Shown: piece by piece, positions 52,681 to 61,746 of the stretch
Numbering within the stretch: the stretch's first letter is position 1
Layout of the letters: each line of letters opens with the position of its first letter
Assembly: GCA_943372195.1 (NCBI GenBank)
Contig: CALRXS010000001.1
Location: 1 to 64,000, forward strand
Origin: JAEYZM01 sp943372195
GTDB lineage: Bacteria; Bacteroidota; Bacteroidia; Sphingobacteriales; Sphingobacteriaceae
DNA length: 64,000 nt
Direction: 5' to 3'
Translations under genes and position numbers: made by a program
The notes under the pieces: model-generated
The model's database searches: none
Seen by the model: only the letters and a program-made list of their open reading frames with translations
Told to the model about the DNA's origin: nothing

Positions 52681-54258
52681 TTACCAACCAACTAATATCA
52701 TTTTCTTAGGGTATTTAATTTCAAACTGATAGCTCATTTTTTTGGTCTCTTCAGAGTTAATAGTGTAGGTCCAGGTTAATTTACCTGTACCTGGCTCTAT
52801 ACTTGCATCTTGTGCTGTATAAGCTATCTCTATACTCTTATCTCCACTTAATGGAATTTGATCTAATACATCAATTTTTATTGCTTTCGATTTAGTATTA
52901 CGAACGCTAATTTCGTACTTCTGATTTATCTTCTTTGTAGAGCCCATTGTCTTTGAGCTGTTTTGGTCGTTTACTAATTTTCTTTCAACCTTAATAGATT
53001 CATCGTCTCCTAAACTAAATTCTAATGAATCTTCAATGATTGCAGGGTTTATAACTGTTTTGCTTATAAATGCACCATTGATAAATACATTCGCCTCTGC
53101 ATTGGTTAACATCAACTTATCCCAATCATTGATACTAGCTATTAAATAAGCTTTGTTATCTAGTTTCGGGATGGTAACGTATCTATAATTAGCTTTTGCA
53201 GATTTGGATTGTATCTCCACAATTTTCACTCCAGTACCACTTGCAATATCATATGATTTGGTGATATGATATTCTATTTTATTCATGCTTTCGGATGTTT
53301 CTACGAATGAATTTAATCCTTGAGCTTGTGACTTCATCACCATGGCTTGATCACCTGCTACCTCAGCATTAATTAATGGTTTTGAATAGGTAATCACTCT
53401 AGGTTCATTCTGAGATAAACTCAATCTCCAATCATATAATTCAGGTTTAACGCTGCTATTATTAGGTCTACCAGTTGAAAGTGTAAGCTCAATATCATTA
53501 AAGTCTATACCTGAATTTTGCCAAACATTCGCTTTTAAGATAAAAGATATTTCATCGCTTTTATCTTCTGATCTGATATCGTAAAAGGCTGTCCAGCCTG
53601 CATCGTAACATAAATACTTTAATGTTAAGTCAACGTTCTGACTCTCCGGATTCATGATTCTAACCAATACATCTACATTGTTTTGACTTCCTTTTTCTTT
53701 AATTAATTCTTGAAAATATGTTAACTTTTCTTTTAGTTTCAACATGTTTTTTTCGTAGACATACGACTCTCTTTTTAACTGTGGTATTCTAGTTTTATAA
53801 ACTTCAGCCAAGTCTTCGAGTTCAACTACATTGCCAGCTTTTGCTCCAATGTTTTTATTGCTAATCCACAAGCTTATTTCTTCGTCAACAGCGAACTTTT
53901 TAATCTTTATCAATTCATATGAATCTTCATATGATTCTAAACTGTCTTTTAAGTCCTGGTATTGCTTACTTTTTTTAAAATTATCAGGGCTCCCAATTCT
54001 AGATTCAACAGATACTATATTGAATTTACTGTTAGAAAGTACTTGTATTGAATTGAGATCTATGTTGTTAGGCATTTTTTCAATGATCAGTAAATGCTCA
54101 CCTTTATTGAGGTATTTAGATGCTGTTGCCTCAATGCTAGCTGATTGCCAATAAATTGTAGCTTTTTTAACTCGAGCATTTAATTGAATTTCTTCTGCAA
54201 AAGTTTCATTATTAAGTAGTAAAGCAAATAATATGCTGAATAAAAGTGTTTTTTTCAT
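52681..54258 (-). CDS. MuiA-family (DUF4140/DUF4139) protein, exported
   Basis: This 525-residue protein has a signal peptide ending near ETFAE (about 21). A DUF4140-type N-domain (about 25-110: VKKATIYWQSASIEATA, LLIIEKMPNNID, NIVSVESR) is followed by a coiled-coil stretch (about 95-190). A DUF4139 domain (about 200-525: DVLVRIMNP, YDAGWTAFYDIRS, LTLSTGRPNN, LDQIPLS) ends in KKMSYQFEIKYPK. The family is called mucoidy inhibitor A or DUF4139; its biochemical role is unknown. Envelope location is expected from the signal peptide. It is 60 bases upstream of lpdA on the same strand. Confidence 0.85.
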   Translation of the reverse strand: MKKTLLFSILFALLLNNETFAEEIQLNARVKKATIYWQSASIEATASKYLNKGEHLLIIEKMPNNIDLNSIQVLSNSKFNIVSVESRIGSPDNFKKSKQYQDLKDSLESYEDSYELIKIKKFAVDEEISLWISNKNIGAKAGNVVELEDLAEVYKTRIPQLKRESYVYEKNMLKLKEKLTYFQELIKEKGSQNNVDVLVRIMNPESQNVDLTLKYLCYDAGWTAFYDIRSEDKSDEISFILKANVWQNSGIDFNDIELTLSTGRPNNSSVKPELYDWRLSLSQNEPRVITYSKPLINAEVAGDQAMVMKSQAQGLNSFVETSESMNKIEYHITKSYDIASGTGVKIVEIQSKSAKANYRYVTIPKLDNKAYLIASINDWDKLMLTNAEANVFINGAFISKTVINPAIIEDSLEFSLGDDESIKVERKLVNDQNSSKTMGSTKKINQKYEISVRNTKSKAIKIDVLDQIPLSGDKSIEIAYTAQDASIEPGTGKLTWTYTINSEETKKMSYQFEIKYPKKMILVGW

Positions 54259-54357
54259 CTGCTAATTTTTTCAATTATAACGATCAAAAATACTATTTAT
54301 TTGACAAGATTAAATTTACATTTTTTTCCTATTTTCGTAACCTATTTAAATTATACT

Positions 54358-56526
54358 ATGACAATTAAGAAAATTTTATTGGGATCAGTGCTTGTACTAA
54401 GCAGCTTTGGTCTTAGAGCAAATACACCTGATGAGGGAATGTGGTTGCCTATGTTGATTAACAAGAATTACGATGAGATGAAAAAAATCGGATTCAAGTT
54501 AACAGCTGATGATGTTTACAATGTAAATAATTCTAGTTTAAAAGATGCCATTGTTTCAATGGGATTCTGTACAGGTGAGATGATTTCTGCTGAAGGATTG
54601 ATGTTGACAAATCACCACTGTGCTTATGGTAGTATTCAATACAATTCAAGTGTTGAAAATGATTATTTAACTAACGGATTTGTAGCAGAGAGTAGAGATA
54701 AAGAATTATCATCACCTGAAGTGATTGCATCATTCTTAGTAAGAATGGAAGACGTTACGGTAAAGATTTTATCAGAGACGAACGGATTGCCAGACGCAGA
54801 AAAAGATGCTAAGCAAAGAGAGATTATAAAGAACCTAACATCCGAAGCAACAAAAGGAACACACTACCAAGCGATTGTTCGTGATGTTTTTGGTGGTAAT
54901 CAATTTTTAATGTTTGTTTACGAAAGATTCCCAGATGTTCGTTTAGTATTTGCACCACCATCATCAGTTGGTAAATTTGGTGGAGATACTGATAATTGGA
55001 TGTGGCCACGTCATACAGGTGACTTCTCTATTTTTAGAGTGTACATGGGTAAAGATGGTAAGCCAGCGCCTTATTCAAAAGATAACGTTCCTTATAAGCC
55101 TAAGCGTCATTTAAACATTTCTATGAAGGGTGTTAAAGAAGGCGATTTTGCAATGATAATGGGTTACCCAGGTAGAACAAATCGTTATGCATTCTCTAAA
55201 GAAATGCAAAATGCTGTAGATAGAGCGAACCCTGCAATTGTAAAATTAATTGGTAAGAGATTAGAAGTGATGAAAGCTGATATGGATGTAGATGCTGCAA
55301 CAAGAATTAAGTTAGCAGATTCATATGCATCGGCTGCGAACACTTGGAAATATTACATCGGACAAAACGAGGGATTGATTAAGTTAGATGTTATTGCTGG
55401 CAAGAAAGCAGTAGAAGAAAACTTTATTAAGTGGGCGAGTGCTAATACTACTACTAAAGAAAAATATGCGAATGTAATGACGAACATAGATGCGATTTTT
55501 GAGGATTACAAACCTTACGCATTGAGAAGTTCATATTATTCATTAGCAGGTATGTCGGCAGTTTCAGTAGGTTATGCTTCACGATTAACAGCATTAAATA
55601 CAGCATTGACTAAAACTCCTGCTGATCAAGAAGCAATTAAAAAAGAAGTTGATAAGTTAAAACCACAATTAGAAGAATTGTATAAAGATTATGCTTCAGC
55701 TACTGATCAAAAAGTATTTGCTGAATTGTTGACGATCTATTACAACGATATACCTCAAGATCAACAGCCATTAGTATTAGCTGAAATTTTAAAGAAATAC
55801 AAGGCTGCTACAGTTAAAGCTTCTTTCGAAAAGTTTGCTGCAGATGCATTCAAGAAATCAGTTGTTACTAGTAAAGAAAAAATGGAAGCATTTTTAAATG
55901 CACCAAATGCAAAGAAATTAGCTGCTGATCCATTGTTTATGTATGTTACTAAAATGACTGAATATAGAAATTCATTCATTGCTAATATTACTAAGTTCAA
56001 TACAGCTTTAGCAAAAGAGAAGAAGGTGTATATCGCTGGATTAATGGAGATGAATCCGAATCAGTTAATGTACCCAGATGCTAACTCTACTATGAGAATT
56101 ACTTATGGTAAAGTTGCTGGTTATACTGGTAAAGATGCTACCGTTTATAATTACTATACAACTTCTAGAGGTTTATTAGAGAAGTATGTACCGAATGATC
56201 AAGAATTTGACATCCCTACTAAACTAGTAGACATCTTGAAGAAAAAAGATTTCGGTGCTTATGTAAATGAGAAGGGTGAATTACCAGTTGCCTTCTTAAC
56301 TGATAATGATATCACTGGTGGTAACTCAGGCTCACCTGTAATTAATGCAAATGGTGAAATCATCGGTACTGCATTCGATGGTAACTGGGAAGCAATGACT
56401 GGTGACTTAGTATTCGATAAAACATTCAAGAGAACTATCGTTTGTGATATTCGCTATGTATTATTTATCATGGATAAATATGCTGGTGCATCACATTTGA
56501 TAAAAGAAATGACATTGGTAAAATAA
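54358..56526 (+). CDS. S46 family dipeptidyl-peptidase, DPP7 type
   Basis: This 722-residue exported serine exopeptidase releases dipeptides from oligopeptides in the periplasm. A signal peptide ends near GLRAN (about 20). Triad residues are His87 (TNHHC), Asp222 (PRHTGDF) and Ser657 (GGNSGSP). At Ser+18, where DPP11 enzymes carry the arginine that selects Asp/Glu, this protein has Gly675 (FDGNW), which points to DPP7-like preference for hydrophobic P1 residues. The ATG at 54358 is preferred to the upstream TTG at 54301 because it starts a normal signal peptide. Length matches DPP7. The substrate call rests on one residue. Confidence 0.93.
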   Translation: MTIKKILLGSVLVLSSFGLRANTPDEGMWLPMLINKNYDEMKKIGFKLTADDVYNVNNSSLKDAIVSMGFCTGEMISAEGLMLTNHHCAYGSIQYNSSVENDYLTNGFVAESRDKELSSPEVIASFLVRMEDVTVKILSETNGLPDAEKDAKQREIIKNLTSEATKGTHYQAIVRDVFGGNQFLMFVYERFPDVRLVFAPPSSVGKFGGDTDNWMWPRHTGDFSIFRVYMGKDGKPAPYSKDNVPYKPKRHLNISMKGVKEGDFAMIMGYPGRTNRYAFSKEMQNAVDRANPAIVKLIGKRLEVMKADMDVDAATRIKLADSYASAANTWKYYIGQNEGLIKLDVIAGKKAVEENFIKWASANTTTKEKYANVMTNIDAIFEDYKPYALRSSYYSLAGMSAVSVGYASRLTALNTALTKTPADQEAIKKEVDKLKPQLEELYKDYASATDQKVFAELLTIYYNDIPQDQQPLVLAEILKKYKAATVKASFEKFAADAFKKSVVTSKEKMEAFLNAPNAKKLAADPLFMYVTKMTEYRNSFIANITKFNTALAKEKKVYIAGLMEMNPNQLMYPDANSTMRITYGKVAGYTGKDATVYNYYTTSRGLLEKYVPNDQEFDIPTKLVDILKKKDFGAYVNEKGELPVAFLTDNDITGGNSGSPVINANGEIIGTAFDGNWEAMTGDLVFDKTFKRTIVCDIRYVLFIMDKYAGASHLIKEMTLVK

Positions 56527-56542
56527 TTTCAAATCAATACAT

Positions 56543-56577
56543 AAAAAAACCTCTATGATTTTCATAGAGGTTTTTTT
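56543..56577. terminator. Bidirectional terminator after the DPP7-type gene
   Basis: CCTCTATGA (56550-56558) pairs with TCATAGAGG (56562-56570), flanked by A7 and T7 runs. It serves the converging peptidase and phosphoesterase genes. Confidence 0.9.
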
Positions 56578-56593
56578 ATGTTGTATGGCTTGG

Positions 56594-57613
56594 TTAGATA
56601 GCCGGACTATCATAATATAAATCAAAAATTTTACCATCGAAAGATTTGAAATAAGCATAAGGGCTAGATCTCATTTCGAATGTATTTTCATCTAATCCGA
56701 TGTATTGCACATGTATACCTTGATGATAGGGTAGAACACAAATTTGTAAGAAGCCAGGTTGTGAACTAAAACGAGGATTAGTAACGGAGCCAGTGTTAAT
56801 AATTAAAGGTCCTTTCGTCATATCATTAGAAAGCTGTCTTTCATAATAATGAGTGCTACCAGAAACTATTAAATCACATTTTAATTGTACTAATCTTCTT
56901 AACTCTGGATTTAAATATTCAGTAAAAAAACCGAATTTACTATGTGCTGCTAAGACTATAATATCATTAGGTTTTTTTGCAATACCCATTAATGCTGAGT
57001 ATAAAAAGTTTTTACTGCTTTGACGAAATGCAAGTTCTGGTTGAGCAGGTTCATCGGGGTAATAAAGTGAAATAAAATGCACATTAAATCCGCTCGGGTC
57101 TTTTATGACCGCATAATAATCAGTGCCTTCTTTACTAAAAGTTACATTGCTTCTTTTATGAATTTCTAAAGCATCGAAGAATCCTCTGCCAGCGCCCCAT
57201 TCACTCTGATTGCTTCCATAAATACTGTTTTCACCATCTGCAATACTCGGATAAAAGTTGTTCCTCCAAAACGGATCATTACAAGTGAAGAAAAGAAATT
57301 CATTATTACTGGCTTTGTTTAAATGATCACCTACGCCTAAAATAAATTTATCATTCGTTTTACGCATATGCATATTAGCCCTTGCCATAAACAAATTATT
57401 AGCAGGTGAATTGCCTTGGTTATCGCTAAATACAGAAAAACTAAAAACTTTCGAATTATGTAGATCTTGAAAGGTTTCAATACCTCTCATCTTATTGACG
57501 TAAACACTAAAATTTATTAACTGCAGAGAAAATAAACTATGCATCAATACCAATAATAGTATTAGTCCGATTTTAACATATATAGGTTTTACCCTGTGTT
57601 TAAATCTAATCAA
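56594..57613 (-). CDS. Membrane-anchored calcineurin-like phosphoesterase, degenerate metal site
   Basis: This 339-residue protein has one N-terminal membrane helix (about 10-34) and an extracytoplasmic calcineurin-like domain. The pattern of metallophosphoesterases is visible: SDNQG (Asp64) in place of D-x-H, GVGDH (Asp96), a later LAAHSKFG, and GSTHYYER (252-259) where G-H-x-H is expected. Thus the first His of each motif is replaced (Gln66, Ser253), while His255 and YER remain, as in purple-acid-phosphatase-like proteins. Activity is uncertain. It is 115 bases downstream of purM on the same strand. Confidence 0.65.
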   Translation of the reverse strand: MIRFKHRVKPIYVKIGLILLLVLMHSLFSLQLINFSVYVNKMRGIETFQDLHNSKVFSFSVFSDNQGNSPANNLFMARANMHMRKTNDKFILGVGDHLNKASNNEFLFFTCNDPFWRNNFYPSIADGENSIYGSNQSEWGAGRGFFDALEIHKRSNVTFSKEGTDYYAVIKDPSGFNVHFISLYYPDEPAQPELAFRQSSKNFLYSALMGIAKKPNDIIVLAAHSKFGFFTEYLNPELRRLVQLKCDLIVSGSTHYYERQLSNDMTKGPLIINTGSVTNPRFSSQPGFLQICVLPYHQGIHVQYIGLDENTFEMRSSPYAYFKSFDGKIFDLYYDSPAI

Positions 57614-57728
57614 TTGTTGTTGTGTTTAATTGTAATACAAAGTAACACATACTATATTATTGATTTATGACTTGAATCAGTAATATTTAAATTAGTAAGA
57701 TTTTATTTTGTTATTTTAATATACGAAA

Positions 57729-58904
57729 TTAATATTGAAAGGTTCCATAAATCGAATTAATTGTTAACTCTGTCTTTGCAGAACTTTCAACTCGACCCAC
57801 AATTTTAGCCTCTACACCGAATGATTTCGAGATATTAATCAATTCTTCTGCTCTTGCTTCATTGGTATAAACTTCCATTCTATGTCCCATGTTAAAGACC
57901 TTGTACATCTCTTGCCATGGAGTATTCGACTCTTCTTGTATTAATTTGAATAAAGGAGGGCAGTCGAATAAATTATCTTTGATGATGTGAACATTTTCTA
58001 CAAAATGTAGCACTTTGGTTTGAGCTCCACCGCTACAATGTACAATTCCATCTATGTCTTGCAGGCCATTATCGAAAAATCTTTTCAAAATTGGTGCATA
58101 AGTTCTAGTCGCTGAAAGCACTAATTTACCTACAGTAAGTTCTGTTTGCTCGTCTATTTTGATTTTATCAGTTAGTAATTTACTGCCTGAATATACTAAT
58201 TCGGATGGTACCATTGGGTCAAAGCATTCAGGATATTTGTTCGCTAAATACTTGCTAAAAACATCATGTCTTGCAGAGGTTAATCCGTTACTACCCATGC
58301 CACCATTGTATTCATTTTCATAAGTAGCTTGTCCATATGATGCCATACCCACAATTACATTACCTGCTTTGATGTTATGGTTGCTAATAACTTTCTTTCT
58401 AGGCATTCTGCAAGTTACAGTTGAATCAACTATAATGGTTCTTACTATGTCTCCCACATCAGCAGTTTCACCTCCTGTAGAGAGGATATTTACTCCAAAA
58501 GATCTTAATTCTTCTAAAATTTCTTCAGTTCCATTGATGATCGCAGAAATTACTTCACCCGGTATTAAATTTTTATTTCGTCCGATGGTAGATGATAAGA
58601 GTATATTATCAGTTGCACCTACACATAATAGGTCATCGAGGTTCATTATAATGGCATCTTGAGCGATTCCTTTCCATACACTTATATCACCTGTTTCTTT
58701 CCAATAGGCATAAGCTAAAGATGATTTAGTGCCCGCTCCATCAGCATGCATGATATTGCAATATTCTTCGTCACCACCAATTATATCTGGAATGATTTTA
58801 CAAAATGCTTTTGGAAAAATGCCTTTATCAATGTTCTTGATGGCTTGGTGAACATCTTCTTTAGATGCAGAAACACCTCTTAGATTATATCTTTGGTCGC
58901 TCAT
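57729..58904 (-). CDS. purM: Phosphoribosylformylglycinamidine cyclo-ligase (AIR synthase) PurM, long Bacteroidetes form
   Basis: PurM makes 5-aminoimidazole ribonucleotide (AIR) from FGAM and ATP in purine synthesis. The 391-residue protein has DGAGTK (55-60), GIAQDAIIMNLDDLLCVGA, GGETADVGDIV, GMASYG, GGMGSNGLTSARHD and a C-terminal FNMGHRMEVY. Standard PurM is about 345 residues; the longer form seen here is common in Bacteroidetes. A perfect 16-bp inverted repeat lies two bases upstream of the ATG, and a TATATTTG -7 box lies within it. No other purine gene is present. Confidence 0.92.
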   Translation of the reverse strand: MSDQRYNLRGVSASKEDVHQAIKNIDKGIFPKAFCKIIPDIIGGDEEYCNIMHADGAGTKSSLAYAYWKETGDISVWKGIAQDAIIMNLDDLLCVGATDNILLSSTIGRNKNLIPGEVISAIINGTEEILEELRSFGVNILSTGGETADVGDIVRTIIVDSTVTCRMPRKKVISNHNIKAGNVIVGMASYGQATYENEYNGGMGSNGLTSARHDVFSKYLANKYPECFDPMVPSELVYSGSKLLTDKIKIDEQTELTVGKLVLSATRTYAPILKRFFDNGLQDIDGIVHCSGGAQTKVLHFVENVHIIKDNLFDCPPLFKLIQEESNTPWQEMYKVFNMGHRMEVYTNEARAEELINISKSFGVEAKIVGRVESSAKTELTINSIYGTFQY

Positions 58905-58906
58905 AA

Positions 58907-58946
58907 ATAAGAAAGGACAAATATAGATTTATTTGTCCTTTCTTAT
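58907..58946 (-). promoter_or_regulatory. Perfect 16-bp hairpin abutting the purM start codon
   Basis: ATAAGAAAGGACAAAT (58907-58922) is the exact reverse complement of 58931-58946, with an 8-base loop. On the minus strand it ends two bases before the purM ATG and follows the OmpA-like gene by 18 bases. It may terminate the OmpA-like transcript, sequester the purM start, or both. A -7 box TATATTTG (58918-58925, minus strand) lies in the downstream arm, suggesting a purM promoter. Confidence 0.75.
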
Positions 58947-58964
58947 GAATAATATATTCATTTA

Positions 58965-61535
58965 TTATGGCTTACGAGGCTTAGCTGTTTGGTTAGTAGG
59001 AGTGGTGCTAGGTGTTGCACTAGCTGGTACTGTACTTGCAGGATTAGCTGTATTATTAACTGGCTTTGCAACCACTGTACCTGCTGGTTTAGCAGTTCCC
59101 GATGGTGTTGCTGATGCTGGTAAATTAGTATTTGATCTAATTGTTCCTGCAGGTGTTCCAGTAGTCGAAGTACTAGCAGGCTTCGCTGTACCTGACGGAG
59201 TAGCAGAAGCAGGAATATTACTTGCAGGCTTCGCTGTACCTGACGGAGTAGCAGAAGCAGGAATATTACTTGCAGGCTTCGCTGTACCTGACGGAGTAGC
59301 AGAAGCAGGAATATTGCTTGCAGGCTTCGCTGTACCCGACGGAGTAGCAGAAGCAGGAATATTACTTGTTGGCTTCGCTGTACCTGACGGAGTAGCAGAA
59401 GCAGGAATATTGCTTGCAGGCTTAGCTGTACCCGACGGAGTAGCAGATGCAGGAATATTACTTGTTGGCTTCGCTGTACCCGACGGAGTAGCAGAAGCAG
59501 GGATATTACTTGCTGGTCTTACAGTATTGTTTGGTGTAGTAGCCGGTTTTATAGCTCCTGTACCTGGTTTAGCTGGTGCTGGTGCTGCTGGTTTTGGTTT
59601 ACCTGCATCTGGTAATTTCGGTGCTTCTTTAGAAACGTAATCTTCTGAAACTACAGAGAATGATGTTCTACGATTTTGTTGGTGTAACTCTTCAGAACAC
59701 TCAACACCATCTTTACAATCATTCAATAATCTTGATTCACCATAACCCTTAGGAACTAATCGGCCTACTTCGATTCCCTTAGAGACTAAATAGTTTACTA
59801 CTGATTGAGCTCTTCTTTGAGATAAATCATAGTTATATGCTGAGTCTGCACGAGAGTCAGTATGTGATGCAATTTCAATAACAAAAGAAGGGTTATCGTT
59901 TAATGTTTTTATTAATGAATCTAATTGTGAAATAGATTCTTCTCTTAATTCAGCACTCGCTAAATCGTATAAAATTCCTTTTAATACAATCTCTTTTAAT
60001 GGAATCGGATTTAATTTGAAATTAACTGTATAGTCTTTTGATTCCTTTAATCCATATGTACTAGCTTCACCAACATCACCAAAGAATCTATATTTTGAAG
60101 CATTTAACTGGTAGTTAACATCCTTCTTAATAGTAAACTTATAAGAACCTGTTGCATCACTTACTGCAGTTTGAGTTGTTCCATCAGAACCTATTATAGT
60201 GATTTTAGTTTGTGGTAATACTTTACTTGTTGAATTGTTTATTGTTTTACCTGATATAGTAAATACTAATGGTATAGCATATGCTGAATAAATATCATCT
60301 TCACCTTTACCACCAAATCTGTTTGATGATAAATAACCTACTTCTTTGTTTTCATCTAACACAAATCCGAAGTCATCTGCTGTTGAGTTCGTAGGGTTTT
60401 TCAAGTTCATGACTTCTGTCCAGTCATTATCTTCCCAATCAGCAAAGAATATATCATATCCTCCAATACCTGGGTGACCATTCGATGAGAAATAAAGAGT
60501 ACCACTCGGGTGAATAAAAGGGAAACCTTCGTCGCCGGCAGTGTTGATTTTCGGACCAGCATTTACAGGTGTGCCCCATGAGCTGCCTTCTTTATCAGTA
60601 TACCAAATATCTTTACCACCAAAGCCGCCTTTCATATCAGAAACAAAGTAAAGTCTTGTGCCCTCTTTGTTAATACTAGGGTGACCTACAATGTTAGAAT
60701 CTGGATTTGGTATCATCACTTCTTTTGGAGCTGTCCAGGTATTACCCTCATTCTGAGTTTCAAAAATCTTACATGAGTTTTCTTTGCCTTTCGGACCGTT
60801 ACACTGAGTGAAGTATAAGATTCTATTTTCATTATCGAAGGTTGCAACACCTTCATTGTATGCGGTATTAATGTCTTTATTTAATGGTGATGGCTTTGTC
60901 CATTTATTTTTGCCTGTAGTTTGTGAAGCATAAATATTATCATAGCTCTTACCAGTTCTTTCGTAAAAATCTTTACCTTTTACTTTACCTCTGTTAGAAG
61001 TAAATATGATGCCCTTGCCATATATTGCTGGAGCGTATTCCATGTCTTTAGTATTAATAGACACTTCATTGAATACATCAAAGAACACTTCTTTTTTTCT
61101 CCATTCAACTGCTAGTTTACAATTTTCTAAAGATTTTTTTGCGATAGAATCTTGTGGCTTACCAGCTAAATAATCTTGATAAATTTCAATAGCATCATCA
61201 AATCTATCCATAGATTTTAAAGACTCAGCCCATCTTAAGTATACAAATGAAGAATCATAACCAGCTTTAATGGCTTTTTCATACCAAATAGCAGCTTGCT
61301 TGTTATTGTTGATTAATCTATAACATTCACCAACTTTATAAGTAAGTTCAGCCTTAGCTTCTTTCTTACGTACATTAGGTATCGCTTGTTTGTATAGGTC
61401 AGCAGCTGTAAAGTATTTTTCATTATTGAATGCCTTTTCTGCTGCGGTAACACTTGGCTTTTGTGAACCACATGAGTACAAAATTACGCTGGCGCTAATT
61501 AAAAGAATTAAATAGGAAATGTGCTTTAACTTCAT
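58965..61535 (-). CDS. OmpA-family lipoprotein with TPR, WD40-like propeller, CRD and OmpA_C domains, plus Pro/Ala repeat tail (PorE-like)
   Basis: The 856-residue lipoprotein (lipobox LYSC, Cys22) has TPRs (about 30-150), a PD40/WD40-like propeller (about 170-430: GKGIIFTSN, LYFVSDMKGG, LYFSSNGHPG), a CarboxypepD_reg-like domain (about 440-510) and an OmpA_C domain (about 530-645: ASHTDSRADS, LSQRRAQSVVNYL, GYGESR). OmpA_C binds peptidoglycan. This order of domains is that of PorE, an outer-membrane-to-peptidoglycan anchor of the type IX secretion machine; other OmpA lipoproteins share it, so orthology is not certain. A tail of about 190 residues follows, with seven 16-residue Pro/Ala/Ser/Thr repeats. 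Confidence 0.88.
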   Translation of the reverse strand: MKLKHISYLILLISASVILYSCGSQKPSVTAAEKAFNNEKYFTAADLYKQAIPNVRKKEAKAELTYKVGECYRLINNNKQAAIWYEKAIKAGYDSSFVYLRWAESLKSMDRFDDAIEIYQDYLAGKPQDSIAKKSLENCKLAVEWRKKEVFFDVFNEVSINTKDMEYAPAIYGKGIIFTSNRGKVKGKDFYERTGKSYDNIYASQTTGKNKWTKPSPLNKDINTAYNEGVATFDNENRILYFTQCNGPKGKENSCKIFETQNEGNTWTAPKEVMIPNPDSNIVGHPSINKEGTRLYFVSDMKGGFGGKDIWYTDKEGSSWGTPVNAGPKINTAGDEGFPFIHPSGTLYFSSNGHPGIGGYDIFFADWEDNDWTEVMNLKNPTNSTADDFGFVLDENKEVGYLSSNRFGGKGEDDIYSAYAIPLVFTISGKTINNSTSKVLPQTKITIIGSDGTTQTAVSDATGSYKFTIKKDVNYQLNASKYRFFGDVGEASTYGLKESKDYTVNFKLNPIPLKEIVLKGILYDLASAELREESISQLDSLIKTLNDNPSFVIEIASHTDSRADSAYNYDLSQRRAQSVVNYLVSKGIEVGRLVPKGYGESRLLNDCKDGVECSEELHQQNRRTSFSVVSEDYVSKEAPKLPDAGKPKPAAPAPAKPGTGAIKPATTPNNTVRPASNIPASATPSGTAKPTSNIPASATPSGTAKPASNIPASATPSGTAKPTSNIPASATPSGTAKPASNIPASATPSGTAKPASNIPASATPSGTAKPASNIPASATPSGTAKPASTSTTGTPAGTIRSNTNLPASATPSGTAKPAGTVVAKPVNNTANPASTVPASATPSTTPTNQTAKPRKP
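59178..59513 (-). repeat. Seven 48-bp tandem repeats coding a Pro/Ala-rich tail
   Basis: Seven near-identical copies of a 48-bp unit encode (A/T)SNIPASATPSGTAKP in the OmpA-like protein. Copies differ mainly by a GCA/ACA swap (Ala/Thr) and third-position changes. Such in-frame arrays readily change copy number. Degenerate copies flank the array. Confidence 0.93.
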
Positions 61536-61574
61536 TTTTATGTTTGTGCTTTACAATGTATTCGCTTCCTTCAG

Positions 61575-61602
61575 CAAAAATAATACCGCAGGAAAGACCA
61601 AA
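61575..61602 (-). promoter_or_regulatory. Candidate promoter of the OmpA-like gene
   Basis: -7 box TATTTTTG (61575-61582, minus strand), 39 bases before the ATG. A TTTG at 61599-61602 is a possible -33 element, but the 16-base spacing is shorter than usual. The remaining 61603-61690 is AT-rich with nothing recognised. Confidence 0.45.
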
Positions 61603-61698
61603 TATATATTTTTTTACCTAAATAGCCTTCTATAACAGTAATTTGCTATTAAAATACTTATTAAAAAATGTTTATTAGCTGAAAATCAAATAAAAACA

Positions 61699-61729
61699 AA
61701 AAGGCCGCATATAAAATAAGCGGCCTTTT
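61699..61729 (-). terminator. Rho-independent terminator of glnN
   Basis: GGCCGC/GCGGCC stem extended by A-T pairs (61699-61708 with 61720-61729), followed on the minus strand by a T-rich run, 17 bases after the glnN stop. Confidence 0.88.
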
Positions 61730-61746
61730 GTCTAAAATATTATTTC

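Noticed and set aside
54301..54357. TTG start adding 19 residues to the S46 peptidase
   Set aside because: The ATG at 54358 gives a normal signal peptide; the upstream part would precede it with unrelated residues.
59178..59513. CRISPR or mobile repeat at the 48-bp units
   Set aside because: The units are contiguous, in frame and coding, with no spacers.
58933..59640. A 235-codon open frame on the plus strand over the OmpA-like gene tail, coding hydrophobic VPDGVAEAG repeats
   Set aside because: It is the antisense shadow of the in-frame 48-bp repeats; the minus-strand frame belongs to a complete, well-recognised OmpA-family lipoprotein.
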